A stretch of 64,000 bases of DNA, taken from the NCBI GenBank assembly GCA_039817415.1, contig JBCBVV010000017.1:60203-124202 (forward strand). Direction: 5' to 3'. Shown here piece by piece: positions 52,044-60,866 of the stretch. Every line of letters starts with the position of its first letter. The stretch's first letter is position 1. The notes under the pieces were generated by a model that saw only the letters and a list, made by a program, of their open reading frames with translations, was not told the DNA's origin and ran no database searches. This stretch comes from JALEFZ01 sp039817415. GTDB lineage: Bacteria > Bacteroidota > Bacteroidia > J057. Both the position numbers and the translations under genes were made by a program.

Positions 52044-52922
52044 ATGAATAAAACCATCGGAATCGCACTTTCAGGGGGAGGAATGAGGGGAGTTGCCCAT
52101 ATTGGCGTTTTGCAGGCCCTTGAAGATCATGGAATCAATCCTTCCATTGTTACAGGTGCCTCAGCAGGATCATTGGTGGGCTCCTTGTATGCGGCAGGAT
52201 TCAAACCAGGCAGAATTCTTGAAATATTTAGAGATACCTCCATTACTGGGCTTTTTACACTGACCATCCCCAAATTTGGCTTAACAGATCTGTCTTACAT
52301 AGAAAAAAAGATAAAAGAACTCATTCCAGAAGATAGTTTTGAAAGCTTGGAAAAGCCATTTTACGTTTCTGTTACCAACATGTCAAGTGGTCAATTCGAG
52401 ATCATCAATGAGGGTACATTGAGTAAGGCAGTTGTGGCATCATCTTCTATTCCCATCTTGTTTGAAGCGCAGGAAATCAATGGGAACTTGTATGTAGATG
52501 GAGGCCTTTTGAATAACCTTCCTGTGGAACCTATGCAGGGTAGGGTAGATGTTCTAATTGGGGTAAATGTTACTCCTATTAGAGCCACAAAATCCTTAGA
52601 CAACATTCTGAATATTGGTTATCGAACCCTTGACTTGATCATGTGGAACAACGTTCAGCCCAGGCTATCATTATGTGATATTGCCATAGAACCGGGTGCC
52701 CAAGATTACGGATTTTTCCAACTCCAAAAAGCTCAGGAGATATACGATGCGGGATACCAAGCTACGCTGGATGTCATTCCCCAATTGGAAAAACTGCTTG
52801 GCAAACTTACCGCAAATCCTGTGGTACATGAGGAAGTCTTGCCAAAAGAGGAGAAAAAAGAGTCATGGATAAAACGTTTCTTCAAAAAAATTAGGGAATT
52901 CTTCCAGAAACTATTCAAATGA
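52044..52922 (+). CDS. Patatin-like phospholipase (RssA/YlbK type)
   Basis: About 292 residues from ATG 52044. The TTG four codons earlier is not preferred. The oxyanion loop GGGMRG is at 11-16, the nucleophile Ser40 is in GASAG, and the catalytic Asp is in VDGGLLNNLP, a Ser-Asp dyad. The C-terminal 40 residues are very basic (EEKKESWIKRFFKKIREFF and onward) and could bind membrane phospholipid. It cleaves acyl ester bonds of lipids in the cytoplasm. It is followed after 43 bases by the FKBP_N-thioredoxin gene. Confidence 0.88.
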   Translation: MNKTIGIALSGGGMRGVAHIGVLQALEDHGINPSIVTGASAGSLVGSLYAAGFKPGRILEIFRDTSITGLFTLTIPKFGLTDLSYIEKKIKELIPEDSFESLEKPFYVSVTNMSSGQFEIINEGTLSKAVVASSSIPILFEAQEINGNLYVDGGLLNNLPVEPMQGRVDVLIGVNVTPIRATKSLDNILNIGYRTLDLIMWNNVQPRLSLCDIAIEPGAQDYGFFQLQKAQEIYDAGYQATLDVIPQLEKLLGKLTANPVVHEEVLPKEEKKESWIKRFFKKIREFFQKLFK

Positions 52923-52965
52923 CTTATACTTGATTATCTTTGAACAAAGAATTAAGACAAAAGCA

Positions 52966-53721
52966 ATGAGATATATTGGACTGATAATGATTCTGGCTCT
53001 GACGCTTGCAGCTTGTAACACTGGAAAGATTGGGTCTGGAAAAACGCAAATGGTTACTCCTAGAGACAGCATGGCTTACGCCTATGGTGTGGATATGGGT
53101 AAGGGAATGAAACAGCAGAATCTTGACCTTAATGTAGAAGCTTTCGCAGCTGGTTTAGCTGATGGCCAAGGAGAAGATGAGTTAAAGTTGAATGATGACC
53201 AAATCAGACAATTGGTCATGGCATTTCAGGAAGAGGCTCGTAAAAAGCAAGTCGCTGCTATGCAGGCTCAACAAAAAGCTCAGCAATCGAGTGCAAAAGT
53301 AAAGGTAGGAGAAGTTGCTCCTGACATTACCTTGGATACACCAGAAGGTGAGAAAGTAAGCCTAAGCGACTTTAGAGGTAAATATGTCCTAGTTGATTTC
53401 TGGGCATCTTGGTGCAAGCCATGTCGTGCAGAGAATCCTAATGTGGTACGTGTTTACAACAAGTACAAGAGCAAAGGATTTGAAATCTTAGGAGTAAGCC
53501 TTGACCGTGCGAGAGATCCTTGGCTAAAGGCTATCAAAGACGATGGCTTAGAGTGGCCTCACATTAGCGACCTAGGGTTCTGGAACAGCAAAGCTGCTCA
53601 GGATTATGGCGTTAAATCCATTCCTTATACAGTCTTGGTAGACAAAGAAGGAAAAGTCATCGCAGAAAGACTACGTGGAACTAGTTTAGAAGCCAAATTG
53701 GCAGAAATATTCGGTTCCTAA
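52966..53721 (+). CDS. Lipoprotein fusing an FKBP_N-like dimerisation domain to a TlpA-like thioredoxin
   Basis: 251 residues from ATG 52966 (an upstream in-frame start adds 12 residues with no signal). The lipobox LAAC gives Cys17. Residues about 34-95 (SMAYAYGVDMGKGMKQQ onward, ending LVMAFQEEARKKQ) match the FKBP_N domain that forms the dimer arm of Mip and FkpA. An Ala/Gln-rich linker (96-110) leads to a TlpA/ResA-like thioredoxin domain with WASWCKPC (Cys150, Cys153) and the cis-Pro in KSIPYTVLVDKEG. The usual partner of FKBP_N, a peptidyl-prolyl isomerase, is absent. It probably acts as a dimeric thiol-disulfide enzyme in the periplasm. Confidence 0.82.
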   Translation: MRYIGLIMILALTLAACNTGKIGSGKTQMVTPRDSMAYAYGVDMGKGMKQQNLDLNVEAFAAGLADGQGEDELKLNDDQIRQLVMAFQEEARKKQVAAMQAQQKAQQSSAKVKVGEVAPDITLDTPEGEKVSLSDFRGKYVLVDFWASWCKPCRAENPNVVRVYNKYKSKGFEILGVSLDRARDPWLKAIKDDGLEWPHISDLGFWNSKAAQDYGVKSIPYTVLVDKEGKVIAERLRGTSLEAKLAEIFGS

Positions 53722-53740
53722 ACAAAAGGAGCTTAACATA

Positions 53741-53777
53741 AAAAAGAGGGTTTAACCAATGTTAAACCCTCTTTTTT
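53741..53777. terminator. Bidirectional terminator between convergent genes
   Basis: AAAAAGAGGGTTTAAC (53741-53756) pairs with the 16 bases after loop CAAT (53757-53760), giving a long stem with A-runs on one side and T-runs on the other. It serves the thioredoxin gene on the + strand and the DUF2452 gene on the minus strand, whose stop codon it touches. Confidence 0.85.
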
Positions 53778-54333
53778 ATTCTTCATATCTAAACTCCGGT
53801 GGATCGGTTTCTAAATCCTCTCTATCCTGTAATTCCCATGTGCTATCGGCCATTAGCCTGACGGTAGCCAGATGTGCTTGGAAAGGGATAGTTCTTCCCC
53901 ATTCTTCTGGAGCTACCATAGACAGCTGCCATTTACCATTCTTCTTTTCATACAGATGGTAATTTTTATTGTAAACTGGCTCAAAGTTCAACTCAGCCAT
54001 GTAAATCTTTTCAGAGATTTCTATTCTTCTTTTGAGAGCTTTCGCCTGTTTGGCAAGCAATTCTATTTGTTCGCGGATTTGCTCCATTTGCGTATCCGTC
54101 TGCTCTCTCATAGCCATCATGGCCTTTCCCTTTACCTTTCCCTTGTCAATGGGTTTGATGACAGCTCCACCCACTGTGTGGGAGTAGGGGAGTAGGGAGG
54201 GATTTTGGGCAATTTTCTCCAGGTCAATTGGATTTTCCTTCATAGGATTGCTAACCTCTTCCTCCACCGATTGTTTTTCCTCGTCTTTGTGCATAACCCA
54301 AATAGTTTGGACCCCAAATACGTTTCCTTCCAT
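53776..54333 (-). CDS. DUF2452-like protein
   Basis: 185 residues, or about 155 from the Met before KENPIDLEKIA. The core reads NPIDLEKIAQNPSLLPYSHTVGG, then IKPIDKGKVKGKAMMAMREQTD, a helix with QMEQIREQIELLAKQAKALKRRIEISEKIY, and YHLYEKKNGKWQLSMVAPEEWG. I recognise this as DUF2452, an uncharacterised soluble family common in Bacteroidota. The acidic N-terminal 30 residues look non-conserved. No catalytic motif was seen. It is divergent from the HPt gene. Confidence 0.7.
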   Translation of the reverse strand: MEGNVFGVQTIWVMHKDEEKQSVEEEVSNPMKENPIDLEKIAQNPSLLPYSHTVGGAVIKPIDKGKVKGKAMMAMREQTDTQMEQIREQIELLAKQAKALKRRIEISEKIYMAELNFEPVYNKNYHLYEKKNGKWQLSMVAPEEWGRTIPFQAHLATVRLMADSTWELQDREDLETDPPEFRYEE

Positions 54334-54426
54334 GATAGAATCAAGATCAGAATATGTTTTATTTGACTATATGTCCCAGTATATTTATACGACAATCATA
54401 ATTAAACACAGATCATAATTTTTTGA

Positions 54427-54816
54427 ATGAGTCTTATGGAGGGAAACATTACGAAGGAATACCTGGATGAAGCGTCTAGAGAAGGAATAATTGATCTCAT
54501 GGATGGGGATGCAGAAATGATTGTTGATTTAATTGATACGCTTATCGAAACCTCCCCAGATCTTCTTTCTGAACTAGAGGAAGGGATTTCAGGTCAAAAT
54601 GGATCACAGATTAGAGATGCTGCACATGCACTTAAGTCATCTAATGCCCAATTGGGTGCGTTAGACTTTGCCAAGCTGTGCTTGGAAGCAGAAACCATGG
54701 GAAAAATGGATAATCTGGTGAATGCCGAACAAGTATACCAAGCCATTAAAAATGAGTTTGCCAAAGTAGAAGCGGCCCTCAACTCATGGAAGAGCGACTT
54801 GATGCAACAAGTTTAA
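54427..54816 (+). CDS. Stand-alone HPt phosphotransfer protein
   Basis: 129 residues. The four-helix HPt domain spans about 15-115, with the phospho-accepting His in DAAHALKSSNAQLGA (around residue 63). HPt proteins pass phosphate between hybrid kinases and response regulators. No kinase domain is fused to it and no regulator gene is adjacent. The two TPR kinases of this window do not have receiver domains, so the partner lies elsewhere. Confidence 0.85.
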   Translation: MSLMEGNITKEYLDEASREGIIDLMDGDAEMIVDLIDTLIETSPDLLSELEEGISGQNGSQIRDAAHALKSSNAQLGALDFAKLCLEAETMGKMDNLVNAEQVYQAIKNEFAKVEAALNSWKSDLMQQV

Positions 54817-54840
54817 AGAAATAGAAAAACTAACATATGA

Positions 54841-54873
54841 ACAGCCATTCTCCCTAAGAATGGTTGTTTTTTT
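54841..54873 (+). terminator. Terminator behind the HPt gene
   Basis: ACAGCCATTC (54841-54850) pairs with GAATGGTTGT (54858-54867), loop of 7 bases, then a run of Ts. It ends 20 bases before the ATG of the Crp/Fnr gene, and the frame of that gene is open through part of it. Confidence 0.75.
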
Positions 54874-54893
54874 GTGACCCAATAGAAATTCCT

Positions 54894-55478
54894 ATGAGCT
54901 TCCATTCCATTCGTCAAGCGATGCAGCAAATGATCCAAATCTCTGATGAGGAACTAGAATCATTCCTGAGTCAGTGTTTTGTCAAAAACTTTAAGAAAAA
55001 AGAGGTCGTTTCACACCCAGAAGTTATTCCAAATGAAATATTCTTCATCAATCATGGGTTGATTCGTGTAATTGTAACAGATAGGGCTGGAACAGAACAT
55101 ACCACACACTTTGCCTACGAAAACCAGTTTATAGCCGATTATTCTTCTTTTATGCTAAAGGCTCCCTCCATTTATACTCTCCAATCAGTAGAAGAGACGG
55201 AAGCAATCGTTTTGCCTAGGGCTGCTATTGAATGGGGATATTCAAACCTGAAAGAGGGTCAAAAAATGGGGAGACTTATAGCTGAGTTTTACTTTATCTA
55301 TCAAGACCATAGGATCAACAATATGTATTCGCGTACGCCTAAGGAGCGCTATGACCGCATAACGGAAGTCTTCCCCAACATCCATAACAGGGTTCCACAG
55401 CATATGATTGCCAGTTACTTAGGTATTACCTCAGTACATTTAAGTAGACTGAAGAAGCAGGAACTTAAAAAGTCTTAA
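54894..55478 (+). CDS. Crp/Fnr-family transcriptional regulator
   Basis: 194 residues from ATG 54894. The N-terminal cNMP-binding beta-roll domain (about 20-115) shows KEVVSHPEVIPNEIFFINHGLIRVIV, without the clear Arg/Glu phosphate cassette of Crp, so cAMP binding is doubtful. The C-terminal helix-turn-helix is QHMIASYLGITSVHLSRLKKQ (about 165-190), which is short and ends the protein. No Fnr-type Cys cluster is present. Its targets are unknown; DUF2141 and SDR genes follow 122 bases later on the same strand. Confidence 0.87.
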   Translation: MSFHSIRQAMQQMIQISDEELESFLSQCFVKNFKKKEVVSHPEVIPNEIFFINHGLIRVIVTDRAGTEHTTHFAYENQFIADYSSFMLKAPSIYTLQSVEETEAIVLPRAAIEWGYSNLKEGQKMGRLIAEFYFIYQDHRINNMYSRTPKERYDRITEVFPNIHNRVPQHMIASYLGITSVHLSRLKKQELKKS

Positions 55479-55599
55479 CATTTGTTATCGTTCTACATCC
55501 TTTTCAATTCCCATCTTTGTATCAACTAGTTCAAGACCTCCTTTACTAAGTCTTAGGGCTAGTTCATTTTAGAATTTTTAGACTTAATACGTGAAAATC

Positions 55600-56034
55600 A
55601 TGTCTTCAAAAAAGCATGCTGGGATCCTTATACTCTTTTTTCTGGGGATCCATTTAGGCTTTTCTCAGTCTGGAACGATTAGTATTACGGTGAAAGGTAT
55701 ATCTCCTTCCAAAGGGGGTAATGTTTCTGCAGGAGTCTTTGTGAAAGGGAACTTCCCGAAAGACGGCCAGCAATTCTCTGGTCAAGTGGTAGCAGCTGCG
55801 AGTGAGCAAGTCACCTTAACTTTTGACTCAATTCCAGTGGGCGAATATGGTATCGCAGTTTACCAGGATATTGACAGAAATGGAAAGCTCAAAACCAATC
55901 TTGTGGGCTTGCCCACAGAACCAATCGGGTTTTCAAATGATGCAAAGATTTTTTTCGGTCCGCCTTCCTTTGAAGATGCCAAAATCGAAGTAAAGAAAGG
56001 AGAAATAACCAATGTGAATATCTACTTGAAATAA
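55600..56034 (+). CDS. DUF2141 secreted beta protein
   Basis: About 144 residues from ATG 55600; a GTG three codons earlier is possible. A signal peptide ends near LGFSQS. The mature domain reads GTISITVKGISPSKGGNVSAGVFVKG, TFDSIPVGEYGIAVYQDID and IGFSNDAKIFFGPPSFEDAKIEV, the DUF2141 pattern, an Ig-like secreted domain of unknown function. It is 31 bases upstream of the SDR, likely one transcript. Confidence 0.82.
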   Translation: MSSKKHAGILILFFLGIHLGFSQSGTISITVKGISPSKGGNVSAGVFVKGNFPKDGQQFSGQVVAAASEQVTLTFDSIPVGEYGIAVYQDIDRNGKLKTNLVGLPTEPIGFSNDAKIFFGPPSFEDAKIEVKKGEITNVNIYLK

Positions 56035-56065
56035 CGACACATAAATCACTAATAATCAGAATATT

Positions 56066-56902
56066 ATGACCTTATCAAATAAAGAAAAACTAAGACTGCA
56101 ATCAAAATATGGCCCCTGGGCTTTGGTTTCTGGTGCTTCTTCCGGAATTGGAAAGGCCTTAGCTGAGCGTTTGGCTGATGCTGGATTAAACTTGATCATC
56201 AATGCTAGAAGTAAATCGTCCTTGGATGCTTTAAAAGGAGAGCTAGAAGAGAGTAGGGGAGTTGAGGTAAAAGTAGTGGCAACTGACTTATCTTCTTCCG
56301 AAGGTATTCAAGAACTAATCCGGTCAACAGCGCATATGGAAATAGGCTTATTGGTTGCTTCAGCGGGATTCGGAACTTCAGGTAACTTCCTAGATACCAG
56401 TGTTCATGCAGAGACCAATATGATGCGGGTCAACATGGAAGCATTGTTAGTATTGACCCATCATTTCAGCCAATATTTTGCCAACAAACAAAAAGGAGGC
56501 ATTATCTTATTGAGTTCTATGGTTGCCTTTCAGGGCGTTCCTTTTGCCTCAAATTATGCTGCAACAAAAGCCTATGTACAAACACTTGCTGAAGGAATTT
56601 CCGTTGAATTAAAGCCTCATCATGTAGATGTATTAGCAGCTGCTCCAGGGCCAGTTTCCAGCGGATTCGCCAAGCGGGCAAATATGCAGATGGATATGAC
56701 CTTATCGCCTGAGGATGTGGCTGTTCCTATCCTCAAAGCCTTAGGCCGAAAGACAACCGTTCTACCAGGTTTCCTAACAAAATTACTTGTGTATTCGCTT
56801 CGTACAGCTCCTAGATCTCTGAAGGTAAGGATCATGAAGCAAGTAATGGGTGGCATGACCGCACATCAGAGAAAAGAAACACAAACAGTTGTTACAGGCT
56901 AA
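56066..56902 (+). CDS. Short-chain dehydrogenase/reductase (YqjQ/DltE-like)
   Basis: 278 residues. The cofactor loop ALVSGASSGIGKALAERL is near residue 18, with NARSKSSLDAL after strand 2, favouring NADP. The NAG motif is changed to SAGFG. The catalytic Ser is in LLSSMVAFQG and the Tyr-Lys pair in YAATKAYVQ. The PGPVSSGFAKRAN segment follows. The extended C-terminus (FLTKLLVYSLRTAPRSLKVRIMKQV) fits the DltE-like group. The substrate is unknown. It is probably an operon mate of DUF2141. Confidence 0.87.
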   Translation: MTLSNKEKLRLQSKYGPWALVSGASSGIGKALAERLADAGLNLIINARSKSSLDALKGELEESRGVEVKVVATDLSSSEGIQELIRSTAHMEIGLLVASAGFGTSGNFLDTSVHAETNMMRVNMEALLVLTHHFSQYFANKQKGGIILLSSMVAFQGVPFASNYAATKAYVQTLAEGISVELKPHHVDVLAAAPGPVSSGFAKRANMQMDMTLSPEDVAVPILKALGRKTTVLPGFLTKLLVYSLRTAPRSLKVRIMKQVMGGMTAHQRKETQTVVTG

Positions 56903-57493
56903 AATAGAGATGCATCTCATTAGCAGGGTAGGTATACGATAGTTATACCTTATCCTGCTTTTAGGTATTTATATTTTACTCTACGAACGAACAGCAAAAG
57001 TCTAGAGCCTAGCGGTAGGATGGATTTTAGGTGTATCTATATTCTATTTAACATAATATAAATTATGGGAAAGAACTATGTTATCCACATGCTTCGTAAA
57101 TTCCATATATAAGCTTATCAACATATTTCATCGGACTCAATGTTAGACATGAATATTTAAGACACATCAAGCGCTATTAAATTCTTTTTTAGTTATACCT
57201 ACAACAAACGTCTTTTAGAAATTACCATTAACACTCTTCAGGAGTAATTCAACCGTTTTTCCTGCACTCCTCCCCTACCAAACCGCTAGGTGAAATTGAC
57301 CGAGTATAAATTCCTATTCTTAATATAAAAATCTCCACTTTCAAATATTTTATTCCCTCATATCAAATCTTTTTTCCAAAACACTCGTTTCAAATACAGT
57401 AATACATCCTATCCTATATATCCCATATACTGTCCCATCTCATATCTAAGAATTAATAGTTAGTTATTCTTTAGTATTTAACATTTTATTGTC
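56903..57493. other. 591-base A/T-rich region upstream of the desaturase gene
   Basis: Apart from the terminator at 56922-56962 I find no gene, tRNA or clear structure. Stop codons are dense in all frames. The last 200 bases are rich in A/T with several TATCC-like repeats, and the desaturase promoter must lie there, but no element matched TAnnTTTG well. The segment AGTTATACCT occurs at 56941 (inside the terminator) and again near 57192. Confidence 0.5.
56922..56962 (+). terminator. Terminator of the DUF2141-SDR transcript
   Basis: A 15-bp stem 56922-56936 with 56944-56959, one bulged T and one G-T pair, loop CGATAGT, followed by T-rich sequence. Confidence 0.75.
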
Positions 57494-58459
57494 ATGGCTC
57501 ATACACAATCCATGGACCAGTCATATAGGCTGGACAAAGCACAATTGCAAGCCCTCTATCAAACCAAACCCCATCTACATGCATTCCACATGTTCCTGAA
57601 CTGGGTTTTTATGCTAGGAACAGCCTATTTGTGCTCCATCTACTTCAACCCCTTTACCTACATCTTGGCTGTTGTTATTATCGGTGCCCGCATGCATGCT
57701 TTGGCCATCTTAATGCACGATGCGACACATTTCCGCTTCCTGAACAATAGAAAGCTCAACGACGCCATTACGAACTGGACCTCTATGTATCCACTCTATA
57801 CTTCCATAGAGCAATACAGACCTAATCACTTGAAGCATCACAACAACCTCAATACAGAGGAAGATCCGGACTGGTTTGCCAAGCTTGGAAAGAAAGAATT
57901 CACCTTCCCTAAGAGTAAAGGAGAATTTTTGAAGACCGTCCTATCCTACTTCACCTTGGTACAGGGAATCAAAGACTCTATCTGGTTTGTGAAAAGATTT
58001 AGTGTAGCAAAAGTAAAAAATCAATCTAAAAAGAAGAGTCGAAGTCTTAACATTCAAAGGATCAGCTTCTACATCATTCTGGTTATTGCATTGAGCGTGC
58101 TAGGATTATGGAAGGAGTATTTGATGTATTGGGTCATCCCATATTTGTCTACCTTCTTTATGTTCCAGTATATTCGTTCTGTAGCCGAACACTTTGGTGA
58201 ATTGGCATACGATCACGACCTCAGCAACACCAGAACGATCATCACAAATCCTCTTGAGAAATTCTTCTTCGCTCCACATAATGTCTCTTATCACCTAGAG
58301 CATCACCTTTATCCAGGAGTTCCTTATTACCATTTGGAAGATCTTCATGACTTGTTGATGGAAAAAGAATCCTATTCAGACAAAGCCCACATTACTCAAG
58401 GTTTTGTAAGCGGTTTGATGAATGAATTAGGAAATAAGAAGTTGACGGCCTTGGCCTAA
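57494..58459 (+). CDS. Membrane fatty acid desaturase
   Basis: 321 residues. The three His boxes of acyl-lipid desaturases are HDATH (75-79), HLKHH (112-116) and HLEHH in VSYHLEHHLYP (around 265-275). An additional conserved His is in VAEHFGELAYDH. Two pairs of membrane helices (about 33-75 and 195-235) frame the boxes. It inserts a double bond into membrane lipid or a hydroxylation in related enzymes, using a di-iron centre and electrons from ferredoxin. It stands alone, with a long A/T-rich leader region that may carry temperature-related control. Confidence 0.88.
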   Translation: MAHTQSMDQSYRLDKAQLQALYQTKPHLHAFHMFLNWVFMLGTAYLCSIYFNPFTYILAVVIIGARMHALAILMHDATHFRFLNNRKLNDAITNWTSMYPLYTSIEQYRPNHLKHHNNLNTEEDPDWFAKLGKKEFTFPKSKGEFLKTVLSYFTLVQGIKDSIWFVKRFSVAKVKNQSKKKSRSLNIQRISFYIILVIALSVLGLWKEYLMYWVIPYLSTFFMFQYIRSVAEHFGELAYDHDLSNTRTIITNPLEKFFFAPHNVSYHLEHHLYPGVPYYHLEDLHDLLMEKESYSDKAHITQGFVSGLMNELGNKKLTALA

Positions 58460-58469
58460 AGCAAAAATT

Positions 58470-58505
58470 AAAAGAAGTGAGCTGATTCCTGAGCTCACTT
58501 CTTTT
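58470..58505. terminator. Bidirectional terminator between desaturase and the 707-residue gene
   Basis: AAAAGAAGTGAGCT (58470-58483) pairs perfectly with AGCTCACTTCTTTT (58492-58505) over 14 bp with an 8-base loop. T-runs occur on both strands. Confidence 0.85.
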
Positions 58506-58566
58506 ACATCCCCTACTCTCTTGATATTTACCTATCGGGGAATGGTTACTCCTTGCCTGTGAGAAT

Positions 58567-60690
58567 TCACAACCTCACTGTTAGGCCCGCTCCTGCATAC
58601 AAAAACCAATATTCTCTGGTAATGGCATATCCACCTCCAAATGATAAGGGAACAGATAAGCGTGAATTCTGATTGGTAGGATACAAATGCAGCATGCTGG
58701 CAACTCCTAAATCTACTCTGTTGCTCTTTCTAAAATTCAATGCATTCAGGGCCACTGGTCCTACTCCTATTCTAAACTTATTAAGTGTATTGGTTTTGTT
58801 CCTTTGGTAAAAGCCCATTTGAGCCATAATGAACAGACTCGCTCCATCAATACGGACTCCATCAGTGTAATCTGGGTTATTGGTAATGATACCTACGGGA
58901 AAGCCAACCTCAACATCATATAAGATATCTCTTCTTAGGATGATAGTCCATTGAGTGGCCAGCCCCTTTCCTTCATAATAATCCTGATCATGTGCCATTT
59001 CGATGGTTATTTTAGTCCATGGCCTCATCTTTTTTAAGTCTGTAACGAGCAATTTGTCTAGCTGAAGCAAGGTATCTCCCCAAGCTTTTTGTTGGTACAA
59101 ACCAGCTCTAGGAGAAGTCTTTCCCGGCTTAAAGGCTAGAGAGGATAGTTCTTTCATTTCCAATATTCGACCTTGTGGATCTACTAAGGTTACCTTCAGG
59201 TCAACGTGTTGAATGCCATACAGGGCATTTGCTTTCTTTTCAACGGAATCTGCGTAGAATTGCAGACTCATACCCTCCAGATGCTTGACATATTTGGGTC
59301 TGCTAGAGACTTTGTTTCCATATATTCTTCGCTTTTTCCCTTCAAATCCCAAGGAGACAAAGTTGAACTTCTTAGCTCTGCTGAATTCGCTTAGGTTGAG
59401 TGAATAAGCCGTTTCCTTTCCATCAATCAAGAGGGTCGCTTTTCTAGCCTTGGCTTTTACGGGAATGATTAATTTAGCCTCTATTTTCTCAGGTTCAACA
59501 ACCAGTGTTTCTTCCTGAATTTGCTCTTGAAGCCCTTGGATTTCCCAGTTTGCCCGATCGAGAGACTCCCCCTTCCATCTTAGTGAAACAGTATCCCCAG
59601 GATATACACGTAGATCTTTTGTCCAATCCTTTCCTTTTCTTTTTAACTCAAATTCATTCACACTTGGAGTAGGGACAATACTTAGGTTTACCAAAAACAA
59701 AGACTTCTCATCACGTTTCATGTAAATGTTACCAGCTCCCTGCTTGTGGTAATCATAAATCTTAAGCTTCCCCTTCATTTGACGATTAGGAAGAATTTTC
59801 TCTGTGAAAATCTCAGCAATTAATTTACTCCCTAAAGCCTCCTTTTCCTCCAGTCTATAAATCTTCTTGGGATCAAGGTTTAGTGGACGTTCAAATGTGA
59901 TCGGAATTTCCAAGCCTCTGCTGTTTCGATCCATTTGAATTTCATTGAGCTTTAGGTCCAGAAACTTCAAACTTCCTGGACGTCCCTCTATGTAAAAGGA
60001 CTCGATGGTATGTTGATAACGGAGTTCTCCATTTATTTTTCTCGGTAGACGAGTAGAAATAGGAATGTTTACCCTGATGTCTTTGGCTACAAAGGCAATG
60101 ATTTCCAATGACAACGCCTTATTCACATTCAATACGCGATAGGCATATTGGTCATTCTTCTCCCAGGTGGTTGTGGTTTTAACCAATTCATTGTAGGAAG
60201 AAGAAAGAGGCAGAGAGTAAACTTCACCAATAATAACCTGATGCCTTTTGGGTGGCACCGTTATTTCTCCCTCGACGAAAGGGAGTATGGGATAATTTAA
60301 ATTAAAACTGTCCCCGCGAGCTGCTTTGACACGTAACAAGATATTTTCCGTCAATGACTTGTCGAGACGATTTAAAAGAACCTTACCCAAAAAATAATTA
60401 TCCTGAAAATACCTAATAGAATCCTGCAGTTTGTAATCTGAAGAGGGAATCAGTTTCACTTGGGTTGAGAGATTTTTGCTCCTTAAAGAAAGCTGAAACT
60501 CTGCTTGTACGCTTGGTTTCTCATATCGAATAGGCAGCACTCTCCTACCCTTATAGCGTATTCCATCCATTTTCCAGGAATACAAGGATGTATCGATTCG
60601 GAGACTGAAATCCTGAATTTGATTTTGCCCGACCAAAACGGAGATCGACATAAAGGAAACCAAAAGAGTGAGGGCAACAAGACGCTTCAT
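58567..60690 (-). CDS. Large secreted protein of unknown function, possible C-terminal outer-membrane barrel
   Basis: 707 residues, not recognised. The signal peptide ends near SVLVGQNQ. The first 550 residues are beta-rich and basic, with an Ig-like flavour, including ELKRKGKDWTKDLRVYPGDTVSLRWKG. The last 150 residues (from LYDVEVGFPVGIITNN to YAITREYWFLYAGAGLTVRL) alternate hydrophobic and polar residues in short Gly/Tyr-rich strands, as in small outer membrane beta-barrels, and end in Leu. This suggests an outer membrane protein with a periplasmic N-terminal part. It lies downstream of the solitary T9SS-domain protein on the same strand, with a terminator between them. Confidence 0.7.
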   Translation of the reverse strand: MKRLVALTLLVSFMSISVLVGQNQIQDFSLRIDTSLYSWKMDGIRYKGRRVLPIRYEKPSVQAEFQLSLRSKNLSTQVKLIPSSDYKLQDSIRYFQDNYFLGKVLLNRLDKSLTENILLRVKAARGDSFNLNYPILPFVEGEITVPPKRHQVIIGEVYSLPLSSSYNELVKTTTTWEKNDQYAYRVLNVNKALSLEIIAFVAKDIRVNIPISTRLPRKINGELRYQHTIESFYIEGRPGSLKFLDLKLNEIQMDRNSRGLEIPITFERPLNLDPKKIYRLEEKEALGSKLIAEIFTEKILPNRQMKGKLKIYDYHKQGAGNIYMKRDEKSLFLVNLSIVPTPSVNEFELKRKGKDWTKDLRVYPGDTVSLRWKGESLDRANWEIQGLQEQIQEETLVVEPEKIEAKLIIPVKAKARKATLLIDGKETAYSLNLSEFSRAKKFNFVSLGFEGKKRRIYGNKVSSRPKYVKHLEGMSLQFYADSVEKKANALYGIQHVDLKVTLVDPQGRILEMKELSSLAFKPGKTSPRAGLYQQKAWGDTLLQLDKLLVTDLKKMRPWTKITIEMAHDQDYYEGKGLATQWTIILRRDILYDVEVGFPVGIITNNPDYTDGVRIDGASLFIMAQMGFYQRNKTNTLNKFRIGVGPVALNALNFRKSNRVDLGVASMLHLYPTNQNSRLSVPLSFGGGYAITREYWFLYAGAGLTVRL

Positions 60691-60790
60691 ATACCTTAAA
60701 ATACCTTAGGACTATCAGGGCCAAGACTAAAATTTTTCTCAAATAATTCCTAGTAGAAAGGATCATATTAAGTGAATAAATGTTGCATGA

Positions 60791-60822
60791 ACAAAAAAAC
60801 TGAGCCCATGGAGGACTCAGTT
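60791..60822 (-). terminator. Terminator of the solitary T9SS-domain gene
   Basis: Read on the minus strand, AACTGAG (60822-60816) pairs with CTCAGTT (60804-60798), with a CC/GG pair inside, followed by a T-run. It lies between the 132-residue gene and the 707-residue gene. Confidence 0.65.
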
Positions 60823-60866
60823 CAATTATACAGTTCATATTCTGAGGAGGGGACAACCTTCTTTCC

